A stretch of 64,000 nt of DNA from Microbulbifer agarilyticus S89 (GCF_000220505.1 NZ_AFPJ01000035.1:1-64000); one strand, 5' to 3'. Positions 45,340-54,348 are shown, counted from the first letter of the stretch. Program-made: numbers and translations. Notes: a model not told the origin generated them from the sequence alone.

Positions 45340-45996
45340 ATGACTATCTGGCTAAATGGACTTCGCACAATGGGCAGGCTAACTGCGGTACTCGCCGCGG
45401 TGCTACTCACTGCCTGTGCCCATACCGTCTCGGTTGACGGGCAGTTTCCCACCCCCGTGGGTAACCAGCACCCCCTGACCGTGGGCGTATATCTGAGTGA
45501 TGACTTCCGACAGTTTACGTATAGCGAAAATCGGGATGACCGCGACGAATGGAATATCAATACCGGGCGCGCGCAAAAAAACCTTTTCGAGACAGTTCTC
45601 GGGTCAATGTTCCGGGAAACCATCAGCCTCGCCCAGTATCCCAGCGACCTGCCCCAGGGTCTGGACCTGGTGATCGTGCCCGAGGTGCGCGAGCTCCAGT
45701 TCACCATGCCACGAGAAACCCGCGTCAATATTTTCGAGGTATGGATCAAGTACGACATGCACGCCTACAACCAGCGTGGCGATTCTGTGGCGGAGTGGGT
45801 AATTACTGCGTATGGGAAAACGCCCACGGCATTTTTGAAATCGCAAGAGGCCGCGCTGGCTCAGGCGATTAATGTAGCGCTGCGCGATGCGGGCGCCACG
45901 CTTTATACCGGTTTTACCCAGGTGCCGGAGCTGCAGGCCTTTATTGTGAACAAGCAGCGCGCACTGAGTATGCAGGAAGTGACTGGCGAGAAGTAG
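45340..45996 (+). CDS. Envelope lipoprotein of unknown function
   Basis: A 218-residue protein with a lipoprotein signal (VLLTACAHTV, Cys26). The mature domain is alpha/beta: strands LTVGVYLSDDF and LDLVIVPEVREL, a long strand pair around NIFEVWIKYDMHAYNQRGDS, and a helical end (AALAQAINVALRDAGATLYTG). This resembles the small lipoproteins that combine a strand-rich sandwich with a C-terminal helix, but no family can be named. ATG 45340 follows GGGAG. It starts 41 bases after the second vWFA gene, so it is likely in the same transcript, and would be an outer-membrane-linked partner of the periplasmic vWFA domains. Confidence 0.75.
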   Translation: MTIWLNGLRTMGRLTAVLAAVLLTACAHTVSVDGQFPTPVGNQHPLTVGVYLSDDFRQFTYSENRDDRDEWNINTGRAQKNLFETVLGSMFRETISLAQYPSDLPQGLDLVIVPEVRELQFTMPRETRVNIFEVWIKYDMHAYNQRGDSVAEWVITAYGKTPTAFLKSQEAALAQAINVALRDAGATLYTGFTQVPELQAFIVNKQRALSMQEVTGEK

Positions 45997-46070
45997 TGCG
46001 CAGCGGCGCAAACTGGATGTTCGATTCGGGCCGCCCCAGACCGGCAGGCCCTATCAAGGAGGATGGTTCG

Positions 46071-46754
46071 GTGAAATCCCTGAGTAATTTGGTAGCGCCA
46101 CTGCTACTGGCCACCGCAGCGCTGGCTAGCGGCGGCTGCACCACAGTGGTGATCGATGAATACCGGCGCAGTACCGGTGAGCTGGCGGTGGGCGACTCAG
46201 TGGTGATCCTGGGCAGGCGCCACTCCAGTGAGTACGAAACCGAGCCCGACCTGATCGACTGTGTCGGCGACACCCTGCACAGCCCGGAGGCAGGGGTCAA
46301 TGTGATCCCCGAGCAGCAGTTTGTGGATGCCCTGTACCCATGGTTTGAACCACGCAAGGCCCCCATGCACATCAAGTCACTGAGCAAGCTGATGGATATT
46401 CCCGATGTGCGCGACCGCATGGAACAGTACGGAGTGAAATACATCGTGTGGATCGACGGTTCAACGGAAACCACCTCCAGTGCCGGCTCCATCGGCTGCT
46501 CAATCAGTACTGCCGGGGCCGGTTGTTTCGGCTTTGGCACCTGGGATAAGGAGTCTGATTACGAAGCGTCGGTATGGGACTTCCGCGACCAGGAACTGTC
46601 GGGGAAGATCAGCGCCGACGCCCAGGGCACGTCCTATATGCCCGCCATCGTGGTGCCCATCCCACTGATTGCGCGCGTGCAGAACAACGCGTGCAAGGGC
46701 ATGGCCGCACAACTACGTGAATTCTTGTTACCACCACAATCCGCGAGTCGTTAG
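46071..46754 (+). CDS. Envelope lipoprotein of unknown function
   Basis: A 227-residue lipoprotein starting at GTG 46071, eight bases after a strong AAGGAGGA; upstream in-frame codons overlap the ribosome binding site. The signal ends ALASGGCTTV (Cys about 22). The mature part has a beta-rich opening (GELAVGDSVVILGRR), cysteine pairs (DCVGD, IGCS, AGCFGFG, NACKG) that could form disulfides, and helices near FVDALYPWFE and HIKSLSKLMDI. No family recognised. It lies between two other lipoprotein genes at short spacing and probably belongs to the cluster transcript. Confidence 0.72.
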   Translation: MKSLSNLVAPLLLATAALASGGCTTVVIDEYRRSTGELAVGDSVVILGRRHSSEYETEPDLIDCVGDTLHSPEAGVNVIPEQQFVDALYPWFEPRKAPMHIKSLSKLMDIPDVRDRMEQYGVKYIVWIDGSTETTSSAGSIGCSISTAGAGCFGFGTWDKESDYEASVWDFRDQELSGKISADAQGTSYMPAIVVPIPLIARVQNNACKGMAAQLREFLLPPQSASR

Positions 46755-46806
46755 CGAACAGCGATCACTCAGCTAGGGATCGGAGAGAATAATAGAGGAG
46801 ATCATC

Positions 46807-48258
46807 ATGCACACTTTGAAAAAAATCATGGTCGCGGCCCTGCTGGCCAGTGCAGTGGGCTGCGCGTTCAACCCAGCCACCAACCGGCCGGACCTGGTGT
46901 TGATGTCCGAAGAAAAAGAGATAAAGATCGGGCGTGAAATGCACGAGAAACTGGTCGCGAGCACGCCGATCTACAACGACCCTATTCTGAATGCCTATGT
47001 GGAATACGTGGGACAGAAAATTGCCCGCTCTAGTGATCGTCCAGACCTGACCTATTACTTCACCATCATCGACAGCCAGGACATCAACGCCTTTGCCCTG
47101 CCCGGTGGTTATGTGTACATCAATCGCGGCCTGCTCACGTATCTGCAGTCTGAAGCCGAGATGGCGGCAGTACTCGCCCATGAAGTTGGGCATATCACAG
47201 CGCGCCATGCGGTGCGCCAGAAAACGGCGGCCACCGGCGCGGGCGTGGCGTCGGTGCTGTCCGTGCTGGTTACCGGCAGTGGTGTCGTCGGCGACGTGGC
47301 GAACCTGTGGAGCACTGCGGCAGTGAAAGGCTATGGCCGTGACATGGAACTGGAGGCAGACCGCTTTGGCGCCCAGTACATGTACAACGCAGGTTATGAC
47401 CCCCAGTCAATGATCAATGTAATCGCATTGCTGAAGGACCAGGAGACCTTTGCCCGACGCCGTGCCCGGGTCGAGGGCAAGAAACAGCAAACGTACCATG
47501 GCGTATTCTCAACCCACCCGCGCAATGACATTCGCCTCCGCGAAGTGGTGGAGGCCGCCGGCAAACTGCCGGAAGACAAGAAAATCACCAAAGTGGAGTA
47601 CTACCGGGAGCGCACCGACGGCTTGGTTTACGGGCAAAATGCGCAGGAAAGTGAAAAGAACCGATTCAATCACAAGAGCCTGGGTTTCTCGCTCCTGTTC
47701 CCCGATGGATGGAATGTCGAGAACCAACGCAGTGCCATTGTTGGCACTGCGCCGGATAATTCTGCGACGATGACCATCCGGGTTGCCAAACGCGATGGCA
47801 ACCAGCCAGCGGACATGGCATTGCGCGGCGTATATGACGTGCGCAGCCTCGAGGAAGATGAAGCGCTCAGCCAGTACCGCCTGGAGGGGCACACGGGTAA
47901 GTTGCCGGTGCGCACTGCAGATTCGCCGGACCGTGTGGCGGTGCTGTTCTATGGCAGCCGACAATACATCCTGGAGGGTAAGATTGCCGAGGAACCAAAG
48001 GATAAAGAGAAACAGGCAGAATACGATAACCTGTTTATGACGAGCATTCGTAGTTTTCGGCCATTGCGCAAAACCGACGTGGTGAAGCCCGACATCAAGC
48101 GCGTCCGCTACGTGCAGGCAAATGAGAAAACAACCTTTGAATCGCTGGCCCGCCACATGGAAATTGGCGAGTACGCGGAAGAGCAATTACGCCTGCTCAA
48201 TGGTTATTATCCGCGTGGTGAACCCCAGCCCGGAGAGTGGATCAAAATCGTCCAGTAA
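46807..48258 (+). CDS. M48-family metalloprotease lipoprotein
   Basis: A 483-residue envelope protease with a lipoprotein signal (ASAVGCAFN, Cys19). The M48 zinc site HEVGH lies at 125-129, preceded by SEAEMAAVLA and followed by ARHAV; the third ligand Glu is in MELEADRFGA about 55 residues later. The arrangement matches BepA/LoiP-type periplasmic M48 proteases that act in outer-membrane protein quality control. Instead of the BepA TPR domain, the C-terminal ~200 residues contain a beta domain (FSLLFPDGWNVEN) and a short LysM-like end (FESLARHMEIGEYAEEQLRL, then YPRGEPQPGEWIKIV). ATG 46807 follows GAGGAG. A terminator follows, so it is the last gene of the cluster. Confidence 0.88.
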   Translation: MHTLKKIMVAALLASAVGCAFNPATNRPDLVLMSEEKEIKIGREMHEKLVASTPIYNDPILNAYVEYVGQKIARSSDRPDLTYYFTIIDSQDINAFALPGGYVYINRGLLTYLQSEAEMAAVLAHEVGHITARHAVRQKTAATGAGVASVLSVLVTGSGVVGDVANLWSTAAVKGYGRDMELEADRFGAQYMYNAGYDPQSMINVIALLKDQETFARRRARVEGKKQQTYHGVFSTHPRNDIRLREVVEAAGKLPEDKKITKVEYYRERTDGLVYGQNAQESEKNRFNHKSLGFSLLFPDGWNVENQRSAIVGTAPDNSATMTIRVAKRDGNQPADMALRGVYDVRSLEEDEALSQYRLEGHTGKLPVRTADSPDRVAVLFYGSRQYILEGKIAEEPKDKEKQAEYDNLFMTSIRSFRPLRKTDVVKPDIKRVRYVQANEKTTFESLARHMEIGEYAEEQLRLLNGYYPRGEPQPGEWIKIVQ

Positions 48259-48283
48259 TCTGGATTACAGGTGGCGGGCACCG

Positions 48284-48342
48284 GTGTCAGTGTCGGTGTA
48301 GGTGTCCGCTCCCTACCCCACCTCACACTGACACAATTTTTT
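48284..48342 (+). terminator. Intrinsic terminator closing the envelope cluster
   Basis: GTGTCAGTGT and ACACTGACAC form a perfect 10-bp outer stem with an inner TAGG/CCTA pairing in the loop, followed after two A by six T. It begins 26 bases after the M48 protease stop. Confidence 0.8.
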
Positions 48343-48427
48343 CATAACCCACCTTTCCTCGTTGCGCCATTTTTATTTCAGTCCAGTCCGGGTATGTTTA
48401 GGCAAACCCTCTACTGGCGGCACCGTC

Positions 48428-49510
48428 ATGCGTCTGCTTTATTGCATTTTCATTACGTTTGCCTGCGCCTTCGTGCCGACCCTGCACGCCGCGGAGCGCA
48501 ACACCCCAATTGTTATTGCGCATCGCGGCGCGTCTGGATACCTGCCTGAACACACGCTCGAAGCGAAAACGCTGGCCTACGCCATGGGCGCGGACTATAT
48601 CGAACAAGACCTGGTACTGAGTAAAGACAATCACCTGATCGTAATGCATGACATTTACCTGGACCAGGTTACCGATGTCGCCCGAAAATTCCCCAGCAGG
48701 GCCCGCGCCGATGGGCATTTCTATACCATTGACTTCACGCTCGCAGAACTCAAGCAGCTCAGCGTCACCGGGCCTTTCATAAACATACTGGGAAAGGAAA
48801 TACCAAAATACGGCAAACGTTTTCCGTTGTGGCACTCACAATTCCAGCTGGCGACATTTGCTGAGGAACTGGAGCTTATCCGGGGCCTCAACCAGTCGCT
48901 GGGCTACAACACCGGTATATACCCTGAAATCAAGAAACCGTACTTCCATACGCAGGAGGGGCGCGATATTTCTCGCACGGTGCTCCAGGTGCTCAAGCAG
49001 TACGGCTACACAAAGCCAGATAGCAAGGTCTACCTGCAATCCTTTGATGCGGAAGAGCTACAGCGTATTCACCGGGAGCTGCTGCCGGCAATGGATATGG
49101 ATATTCCCCTGGTGCAATTGATCGCAGAAACCGAGTGGGAGGAAAAGCAGGTACAGCGGGCCGGGCAATGGCAGAACTACGATTATGAGTGGATGCGCAC
49201 CCCGCAAGGGCTGGAGAAAATCGCCGGTTATGCCGCAGGGATTGGCCCATGGTACCCAATGCTGGCAAACGAGGAGGGGGCAGAGAGCGCACTGCTCTCC
49301 CATGCACGCAGCCTGGGGCTCAAGATACACCCATACACATTCCGTGCAGATCGACAGCAAATCCCCGATACGTTCCGCAGCTTTGAAGACTTTGTTGCCT
49401 TTTATGTAGAGCAATACAAAGTGGATGGACTATTTACCGACCACCCGGATCAAGTGCGTGACTACCTGCAGAAACGGCCCAAACCGCAGCACGAGGACGC
49501 TTCGCCTTAA
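48428..49510 (+). CDS. glpQ: Periplasmic glycerophosphodiester phosphodiesterase
   Basis: A 360-residue exported enzyme that hydrolyses deacylated phospholipids to glycerol-3-phosphate and an alcohol. A signal peptide (residues 1-20, ending TLHAAE) precedes the TIM-barrel: IVIAHRGASGYLPEHTLEA holds the first catalytic His, DYIEQDLVLSKD the metal ligands, and LIVMHDIYLDQVTDV the second His. The GlpQ-type insertion with YPEIKKP follows, and KVDGLFTDHPD ends the barrel. ATG 48428 gives the signal peptide directly; the ribosome binding site is poor (GGCGG). It is probably monocistronic, since the terminator at 48284-48342 separates it from the cluster. Confidence 0.93.
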   Translation: MRLLYCIFITFACAFVPTLHAAERNTPIVIAHRGASGYLPEHTLEAKTLAYAMGADYIEQDLVLSKDNHLIVMHDIYLDQVTDVARKFPSRARADGHFYTIDFTLAELKQLSVTGPFINILGKEIPKYGKRFPLWHSQFQLATFAEELELIRGLNQSLGYNTGIYPEIKKPYFHTQEGRDISRTVLQVLKQYGYTKPDSKVYLQSFDAEELQRIHRELLPAMDMDIPLVQLIAETEWEEKQVQRAGQWQNYDYEWMRTPQGLEKIAGYAAGIGPWYPMLANEEGAESALLSHARSLGLKIHPYTFRADRQQIPDTFRSFEDFVAFYVEQYKVDGLFTDHPDQVRDYLQKRPKPQHEDASP

Positions 49511-49533
49511 CCAAAGCACTGGCGCAAGGGCGC

Positions 49534-51453
49534 CTAGGCCGGGGTCACCTCCGCAGATTCGCTTATCAGTGCAGGATGCTCCGCTGCCGCATCGTCCGCT
49601 GCAGCGTAATCCACTACTTGGTTACGTCCCTGCTGCTTGGCCCGGTACATTGCCAAGTCGGCCTGTCGCATAAGCTGTTCGACGGAGATGTCGTTATCAG
49701 AATGTGCCACACCAATACTCGAGGTAAACATCACCGGACCGCCCGCGGTCGGTAAGCGGATCGCGGCAATGGCGTCCCGCAGCCGTTCTGCGGTAAGCAG
49801 GGAGTTCGGCCTGGATTCGGTAATCAGCAGCGCAAACTCTTCGCCACCCAGGCGGCCAAATACGTCCGTCTCGCGTATTTTGGTCTGAATCGCTGCACTG
49901 AACTCCCGCAGCGCCGCGTCGCCCACGCCGTGCCCGTGCTCATCGTTAATCGACTTGAAGTGATCGATATCAAACATCAGCAGGCTGGCAGGTTCACCCT
50001 CGCGATAAGCCCGCTTGATACAAAGTTCAGCGTCCTCGAGGAAGCTCCGGCGGTTGCGGATACCCGTAAGTGGGTCGGTCCGCGCCTCCATTTCGGCAAG
50101 CTGCTTGGCCTTTTCCAGCTCTTCCGTGCGCGCCCGCACTAGGCCCTCAAGCTTCACTTTCGATTGTTCCAGGTGCCGCCGGTACTGTCGCTCCGACTCC
50201 AGAGCCTGCAAACGCACCCGCCGTAACTTGATCCCCATGGCGGCCATAATCGTCACCATCTCAACGAAGGAGCTCAAGGGCGGCAAGTAGTAGTTCACCA
50301 GATTGTGATCGACGATACCGAGGTCACGCAGCGCCTGATAGAAAAGCCCTGCCAGTAACAGTGTCCAACCCACGGCAAATACTGCCGCTTCACTGGAACC
50401 CTGGCGCCAGCGCACCAGTGCAATCACGGTGGAGGCCGGGTACAGCAACAGCGCCAGGGTTATTGAGATGAGCGCTACGGTCTTGATTTGTAGTATGGCG
50501 CTAACCAGTAAAATGCCCGCATTTACCATCATCAAGATAAGGATGTAATCGAGACGCGGGGTGTACTGGCGGGTTTGCAGGAACAGGCGATCGAACACCA
50601 CCCCACAAAATATACTGACTGCACCGGCGGCAGACATATAGCTCCAGTGGAAGTCCTGCTGCAGGACATACTGGTGCGTAAACCCGAGGATCGTGGCCCA
50701 AGCCACGATCTTGGAAATGCCATATACGAAATAGGCGAAGAAGCTGGAATCCCCTGTGGTCACGCCCACAATCAGGGAAAACAGTGAGATCAGTGCAATA
50801 CCACCGAACAGGAAAGCGAGCACTGCGGTTTCACCGGTGTGGGATTTGCTCAGCGCGTCCGGGGTCCAGATTCGCATCGAGGGGAATACAAAGCCGGCCT
50901 CTTCAGAGTCGTAGCGCACCAGAAATCTCACCGTCTCGCCGGGCGGCAACTCCACGGGGACGACAAAACGATTGTGAAATACCGGGCGCTGGGCAAACGG
51001 TTCCCCCATTGCCAGATCGACGAGCTCATGGAAGTCGCTAGCCGCCTGGTCACTGGCAAACGCCTGTAAACGGATCAACTGGTGGTCCACGTACTCCAGG
51101 TGCAGCGGGAGCACATGCTGCTGGGTATTGCGCAGCTCAAAGTAAGACCAGTAGCTGCCCTTTTGCAGCCCGGTAGAGCCACCGCCGGCCAGCGGGGAAA
51201 AGCGGCCTGAATTCAGCGCCGTCAGCGCATCCGCAAGCGTTGCTTGCCCGCTCGGGTCGTGCCAGACCCGTGCCTGCCCGGTGCGTTGACTGCCATCTTC
51301 TTCGGCCCCGACGCTCGTCACCATCTGGGCAAGCACCGTATTGGGAATGAGAAGTAACAACGCCAGCACGACAAAAACCCGAACCGCGGCCGGCCTTAAC
51401 CAGCGCGATATCGACACATTGGAAACCTCAAATGAGGAAAAAGTGGCGTTCAT
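49534..51453 (-). CDS. Diguanylate cyclase with 7TMR-DISM sensory region
   Basis: A 639-residue inner-membrane signalling protein. After a signal-anchor segment (about 20-43) comes a periplasmic beta-rich 7TMR-DISM extracellular domain (about 60-195; SYWSYFELRN, RFLVRYDSEE). Seven hydrophobic helices span about 205-405, then a coiled coil (about 415-450) and a C-terminal GGDEF domain (about 452-615). The active site reads GGEEF, so it should be catalytic, and the inhibitory I-site RETD lies five residues upstream of it, predicting product feedback by cyclic di-GMP. DPLTGIRNRRSFLE and FDIDHFKSINDEHGH are intact. The ligand of the periplasmic domain is unknown; such domains often bind carbohydrates. 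It is convergent with glpQ, only 23 bases apart. Confidence 0.92.
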   Translation of the reverse strand: MNATFSSFEVSNVSISRWLRPAAVRVFVVLALLLLIPNTVLAQMVTSVGAEEDGSQRTGQARVWHDPSGQATLADALTALNSGRFSPLAGGGSTGLQKGSYWSYFELRNTQQHVLPLHLEYVDHQLIRLQAFASDQAASDFHELVDLAMGEPFAQRPVFHNRFVVPVELPPGETVRFLVRYDSEEAGFVFPSMRIWTPDALSKSHTGETAVLAFLFGGIALISLFSLIVGVTTGDSSFFAYFVYGISKIVAWATILGFTHQYVLQQDFHWSYMSAAGAVSIFCGVVFDRLFLQTRQYTPRLDYILILMMVNAGILLVSAILQIKTVALISITLALLLYPASTVIALVRWRQGSSEAAVFAVGWTLLLAGLFYQALRDLGIVDHNLVNYYLPPLSSFVEMVTIMAAMGIKLRRVRLQALESERQYRRHLEQSKVKLEGLVRARTEELEKAKQLAEMEARTDPLTGIRNRRSFLEDAELCIKRAYREGEPASLLMFDIDHFKSINDEHGHGVGDAALREFSAAIQTKIRETDVFGRLGGEEFALLITESRPNSLLTAERLRDAIAAIRLPTAGGPVMFTSSIGVAHSDNDISVEQLMRQADLAMYRAKQQGRNQVVDYAAADDAAAEHPALISESAEVTPA

Positions 51454-51900
51454 GGACAGCCCGAAATTGCCTGTTATAGGAGTTATTCAATCACTTGCTG
51501 AGCTAAACAAGCCTCACGACAGTGCATTTCCCAGCCATATTATTCTTCGGCGCTGGAAAGTTGGCCCGAGGAGCCGCTACGGAACGTGCGAGTCCTGCTG
51601 TATCGCTTAGCAGTTTACCGGTTCATGGCCGCAGAATCACGGCTGATCGCGGGCCCGGGTAACCCGCGGACATGTGCACAGAGGAGGTGCACAGAGGAGG
51701 TGCACAGGGGCTGGCGGGGACGTGCAGGTGCCCGCTCAACACCCCCACAACGGACCAGCAAAACAAAATACCCCAAAATACAAATAAGGAATAAAAATGG
51801 CCGCAATAATGCAGCCAATAAAAAAATTAATTCTACAGCCCAAGGCACCCTGCGGCCGCGGTGGCGAAACGCCTACCGCGAGCAAGTTGGTAACAGAGTG
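51454..51900. other. Intergenic region with a 13-bp tandem repeat
   Basis: A 447-base gap between two minus-strand genes. Positions 51674-51709 contain 2.7 perfect copies of GTGCACAGAGGAG. The part near 51454 should hold the promoter of the GGDEF gene, and an A-rich stretch lies at 51765-51840. A short hydrophobic minus-strand reading frame (51615-51848) is not convincing. Confidence 0.5.
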
Positions 51901-52692
51901 TCACTCGAACCGCGAAAAGTCCGCCGGCCGCTTTTCCATAAAGGCCGTCGCCGCCTCGCGGAACTCCTCCGACTGCAGGCGCTGCTGGAAGTACAACGCT
52001 TCTTCGCGAATAACTGCCAGGCCACTCTCATAAGTACCCTGACGCAGCAATTTCTTGCTCAGGCGTACAGCTTCCGGGGCCCTCTTCGCGAGCTCTTGCG
52101 CATACTCCCGCGCGCGCCCCAGCGCCTCACCGGAGAATACGACTTCATTACAGATATTCACGTTTGCCGCGGTCTGGGCATCAAACTTGTTCCCCAGCAA
52201 AAGTAACTCTGAAGCCTTGGCGTGGCCCATGATACGCGGCAACAGCAGGCTGGAGGCATACTCCGGGCACAGCCCCAGATTGACAAACGGCATCTGGAAC
52301 ATGGCGTGATCTTCCGCGATCGCCAGATCGCAGTGCAACAACAGCGTGGTGCCGATGCCCACCGCCACCCCACTGACCGCGGCAACAACCGGCTTGGGGA
52401 ATTCGTACAGCGCGGTCATAAACTGGAATACCGGGGAATCCTCGCTGGAGGCCGCGCCATCGAGGAAGTCCGTCAGGTCATTGCCACTAGTAAAGGCGCC
52501 ACCGGCACCTGTCAGAATGACGACGCGCACCTCCGGGTTGCTGGCCGCTTCCACCAATAGCTGTGCCATAGCGGAGTACATGGCCTTGGTTAGCGCATTT
52601 TTACGCTGCGGCCGATTGATCGTGATCTCCAGAACCCGGTTGCTTAACTGGGCGTCAATTTCTGCACAGGGGCTTTCGAAGGGGCTTGGCAT
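51901..52692 (-). CDS. Enoyl-CoA hydratase/isomerase family protein
   Basis: A 263-residue crotonase-fold protein, cytosolic, acting on acyl-CoA thioesters. The opening ITINRPQRKNALTKAMY is typical. The first oxyanion-hole segment is GAFTSGNDLTDF (about 66-77) and the second is VAAVSGVAVGIGTTLLLHCD (about 104-123), followed by FQMPFVNLGLCPEYASSLLL. At the positions of the two catalytic Glu of true hydratase there is no clear pair; the single Glu in LCPEYASS is the isomerase-type position, so a delta3-delta2 isomerase (PaaG/ECI-like) activity fits better. ATG 52692 is the family-typical start. It is divergent from kynA across 292 bases. Confidence 0.88.
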   Translation of the reverse strand: MPSPFESPCAEIDAQLSNRVLEITINRPQRKNALTKAMYSAMAQLLVEAASNPEVRVVILTGAGGAFTSGNDLTDFLDGAASSEDSPVFQFMTALYEFPKPVVAAVSGVAVGIGTTLLLHCDLAIAEDHAMFQMPFVNLGLCPEYASSLLLPRIMGHAKASELLLLGNKFDAQTAANVNICNEVVFSGEALGRAREYAQELAKRAPEAVRLSKKLLRQGTYESGLAVIREEALYFQQRLQSEEFREAATAFMEKRPADFSRFE

Positions 52693-52984
52693 TACGGGGC
52701 TCCGCTATTACTTGGTTTCATTATCTTGGTGGCGATCTAGCGCTAGTTTAGCCAGTCATTGCGTATAGACGAGGTCCAATTCGACCAGTTTGCCTTACCT
52801 AAGTCGAAGCAATGCTCGACTGAAGCGCAGCTATTAGCCACGAAATGTATTTTCCAATAATTGCCTCATCGACCTTATAATGCGGCCAAATTGGTGCAAT
52901 TTTACGCAACTTTTAATTTATATACCGGCGAATACCGTTACATTCATTGCAGATGAGGCTATTCGACAAAAGGAATCCACCCAC

Positions 52985-53767
52985 ATGACCGTTACCTACA
53001 GCTCTTATCTGAAGGTCGACGAGCTGCTGGAATGCCAGCAACCGCTCTCCGCAGGCCCCGAACACGACGAATTACTGTTTATCGTTATCCACCAGAGCTA
53101 CGAATTGTGGTTCAAGCAGCTACTGCATGAACTGGACTTTCTGGTGCGCCTGTTTTGTGCGGGAGAGCGCAATCGTGCGCTGCATACACTGAAGCGCGTC
53201 GATGCCATATATCGCACGCTGATCCAGCAGGTCGACATCCTGGAGACGCTTACGCCCCTGGAGTTTATGTCTTTTCGCGACCGACTCTCCACCGCCAGTG
53301 GCTTTCAGTCCTACCAATTCCGCGAGCTGGAGTTCCTGTACGGCGCCAAGGACCCGCGCAAGCTGCAAAACTATGCGCAGGGCTCCGAACACTATCAGCG
53401 CCTGCAAAAACGCCTCGAAGCCCCCACCCTGTGGGACGCCTTCCTGCAGTTTCTCGCCCACGAGGGGCACGCCATTCCGGACAGTGTACTAAACCGGGAC
53501 TTCAGTCAGGTGGCCGAGCCCTCCCCGGCGGTACAAGCGGTGCTGATTGATGTGTATCGCAATGACCCGCTGGTAAGCGATATCTGCGAGGCCCTGGTGG
53601 ATATCGACACCTCGCTGCAACAGTGGCGCTATCGCCATGTGAAAATGGTGGAGCGGACCATCGGCAGCAAAATGGGTACCGGCGGCTCCAGTGGGGTGGG
53701 CTATCTGCAGAGCACCCTGTTCAAGCCGGTATTTCCGGACTTGTGGGCAATTCGTTCCGAGTTTTAG
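52985..53767 (+). CDS. kynA: Tryptophan 2,3-dioxygenase
   Basis: A 260-residue haem dioxygenase that opens the indole ring of L-tryptophan to N-formylkynurenine in the cytosol. The family signatures are TYSSYLKVDELLECQQPLS, ELLFIVIHQSYELWFKQLLH with the active-site His and substrate-binding Tyr/Arg, SFRDRLSTASGFQSYQFRELE, and the C-terminal WRYRHVKMVERTIGSKMGTG with the proximal haem His, then SSGVGYLQSTLFKPVFPDLW. ATG 52985 follows AAAGGAAT. No other kynurenine-pathway gene (kynB, kynU) lies in the window. A terminator follows the stop. Length is typical for compact bacterial enzymes. Confidence 0.95.
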   Translation: MTVTYSSYLKVDELLECQQPLSAGPEHDELLFIVIHQSYELWFKQLLHELDFLVRLFCAGERNRALHTLKRVDAIYRTLIQQVDILETLTPLEFMSFRDRLSTASGFQSYQFRELEFLYGAKDPRKLQNYAQGSEHYQRLQKRLEAPTLWDAFLQFLAHEGHAIPDSVLNRDFSQVAEPSPAVQAVLIDVYRNDPLVSDICEALVDIDTSLQQWRYRHVKMVERTIGSKMGTGGSSGVGYLQSTLFKPVFPDLWAIRSEF

Positions 53768-53851
53768 TCCGGTCAACTCACCGGCGGCCAAGACCAGGGC
53801 CGCCGGTGACTGTGTGGACATTCCGGCCACCAGAGCCCAATTAGCAGACAC

Positions 53852-53880
53852 AAAAAAAGCCAGCAAAAGCTGGCTTTTTT
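53852..53880. terminator. Bidirectional terminator between kynA and exbD
   Basis: GCCAGC and GCTGGC form a short GC stem with an AAAA loop, flanked by seven A and six T so the stem extends to 12 bp. It serves both convergent genes. Confidence 0.87.
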
Positions 53881-53925
53881 GATCCTGCGAGAGGCTGTCT
53901 CCCGCAAGGAGACTGACGATTAAAA

Positions 53926-54348
53926 TCAGTCTTCGAAAGGAACCAGGGAAACCTGAATGTTCGGGTTCACCTCTTTCGCCGCATCGGCGATGGTTACGTA
54001 AGTGTCCGCGCTGGACTTGTTGTGCGCACGGATAATAACGATCGCCTGCGGGTTCTCCGCGAAGAGCTGGGCAATACGCGCACGTACTGCACGGCTGTCA
54101 ACGCGCGTGGGCCCCATCCAGATCTCGTCAGCGGAGTTCACGCTGATCAGGATGTTTTGCTTGTCGGGGTCCGGCGGAGTCTCTACCTGCTGATCCGGAT
54201 CAGGTACATTCACGTCCAGCGCCTTCTCTTTTACGAAGGATGCCGTCACGATGAAGAAGATCAACATGATGAATACGACGTCCAACATGGGCGTCAGGTC
54301 GATATCCGCTTTTTCTTCTTCTACGGCCTTACCGCGTCGTCTACTCAT
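53926..54348 (-). CDS. exbD: Biopolymer transport protein ExbD/TolR family
   Basis: A 140-residue single-pass protein. Basic and acidic N-terminal residues precede the membrane helix (about 18-38) with the conserved Asp23 in LTPMLDVVFIMLIFFIV. The periplasmic domain follows (about 45-135; LDVNVPDPDQQ, DKQNILISVNSADEIW, AIVIIRAHNKSSADTYVTI). With an ExbB partner it converts the proton gradient into force for TonB. There is no exbB or tonB next to it, so its partner must be elsewhere, or it belongs to a split Ton locus. ATG 54348 has only a weak ribosome binding site. In this window it provides a direct comparison for the membrane helices of the vWFA proteins at 43218 and 44297. Confidence 0.92.
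   Translation of the reverse strand: MSRRRGKAVEEEKADIDLTPMLDVVFIMLIFFIVTASFVKEKALDVNVPDPDQQVETPPDPDKQNILISVNSADEIWMGPTRVDSRAVRARIAQLFAENPQAIVIIRAHNKSSADTYVTIADAAKEVNPNIQVSLVPFED

Noticed and set aside
51615-51848. 77-codon minus-strand open frame with a hydrophobic N-terminus
   Set aside because: GTG start without a ribosome binding site; the C-terminal half is encoded by the 13-bp tandem repeat.
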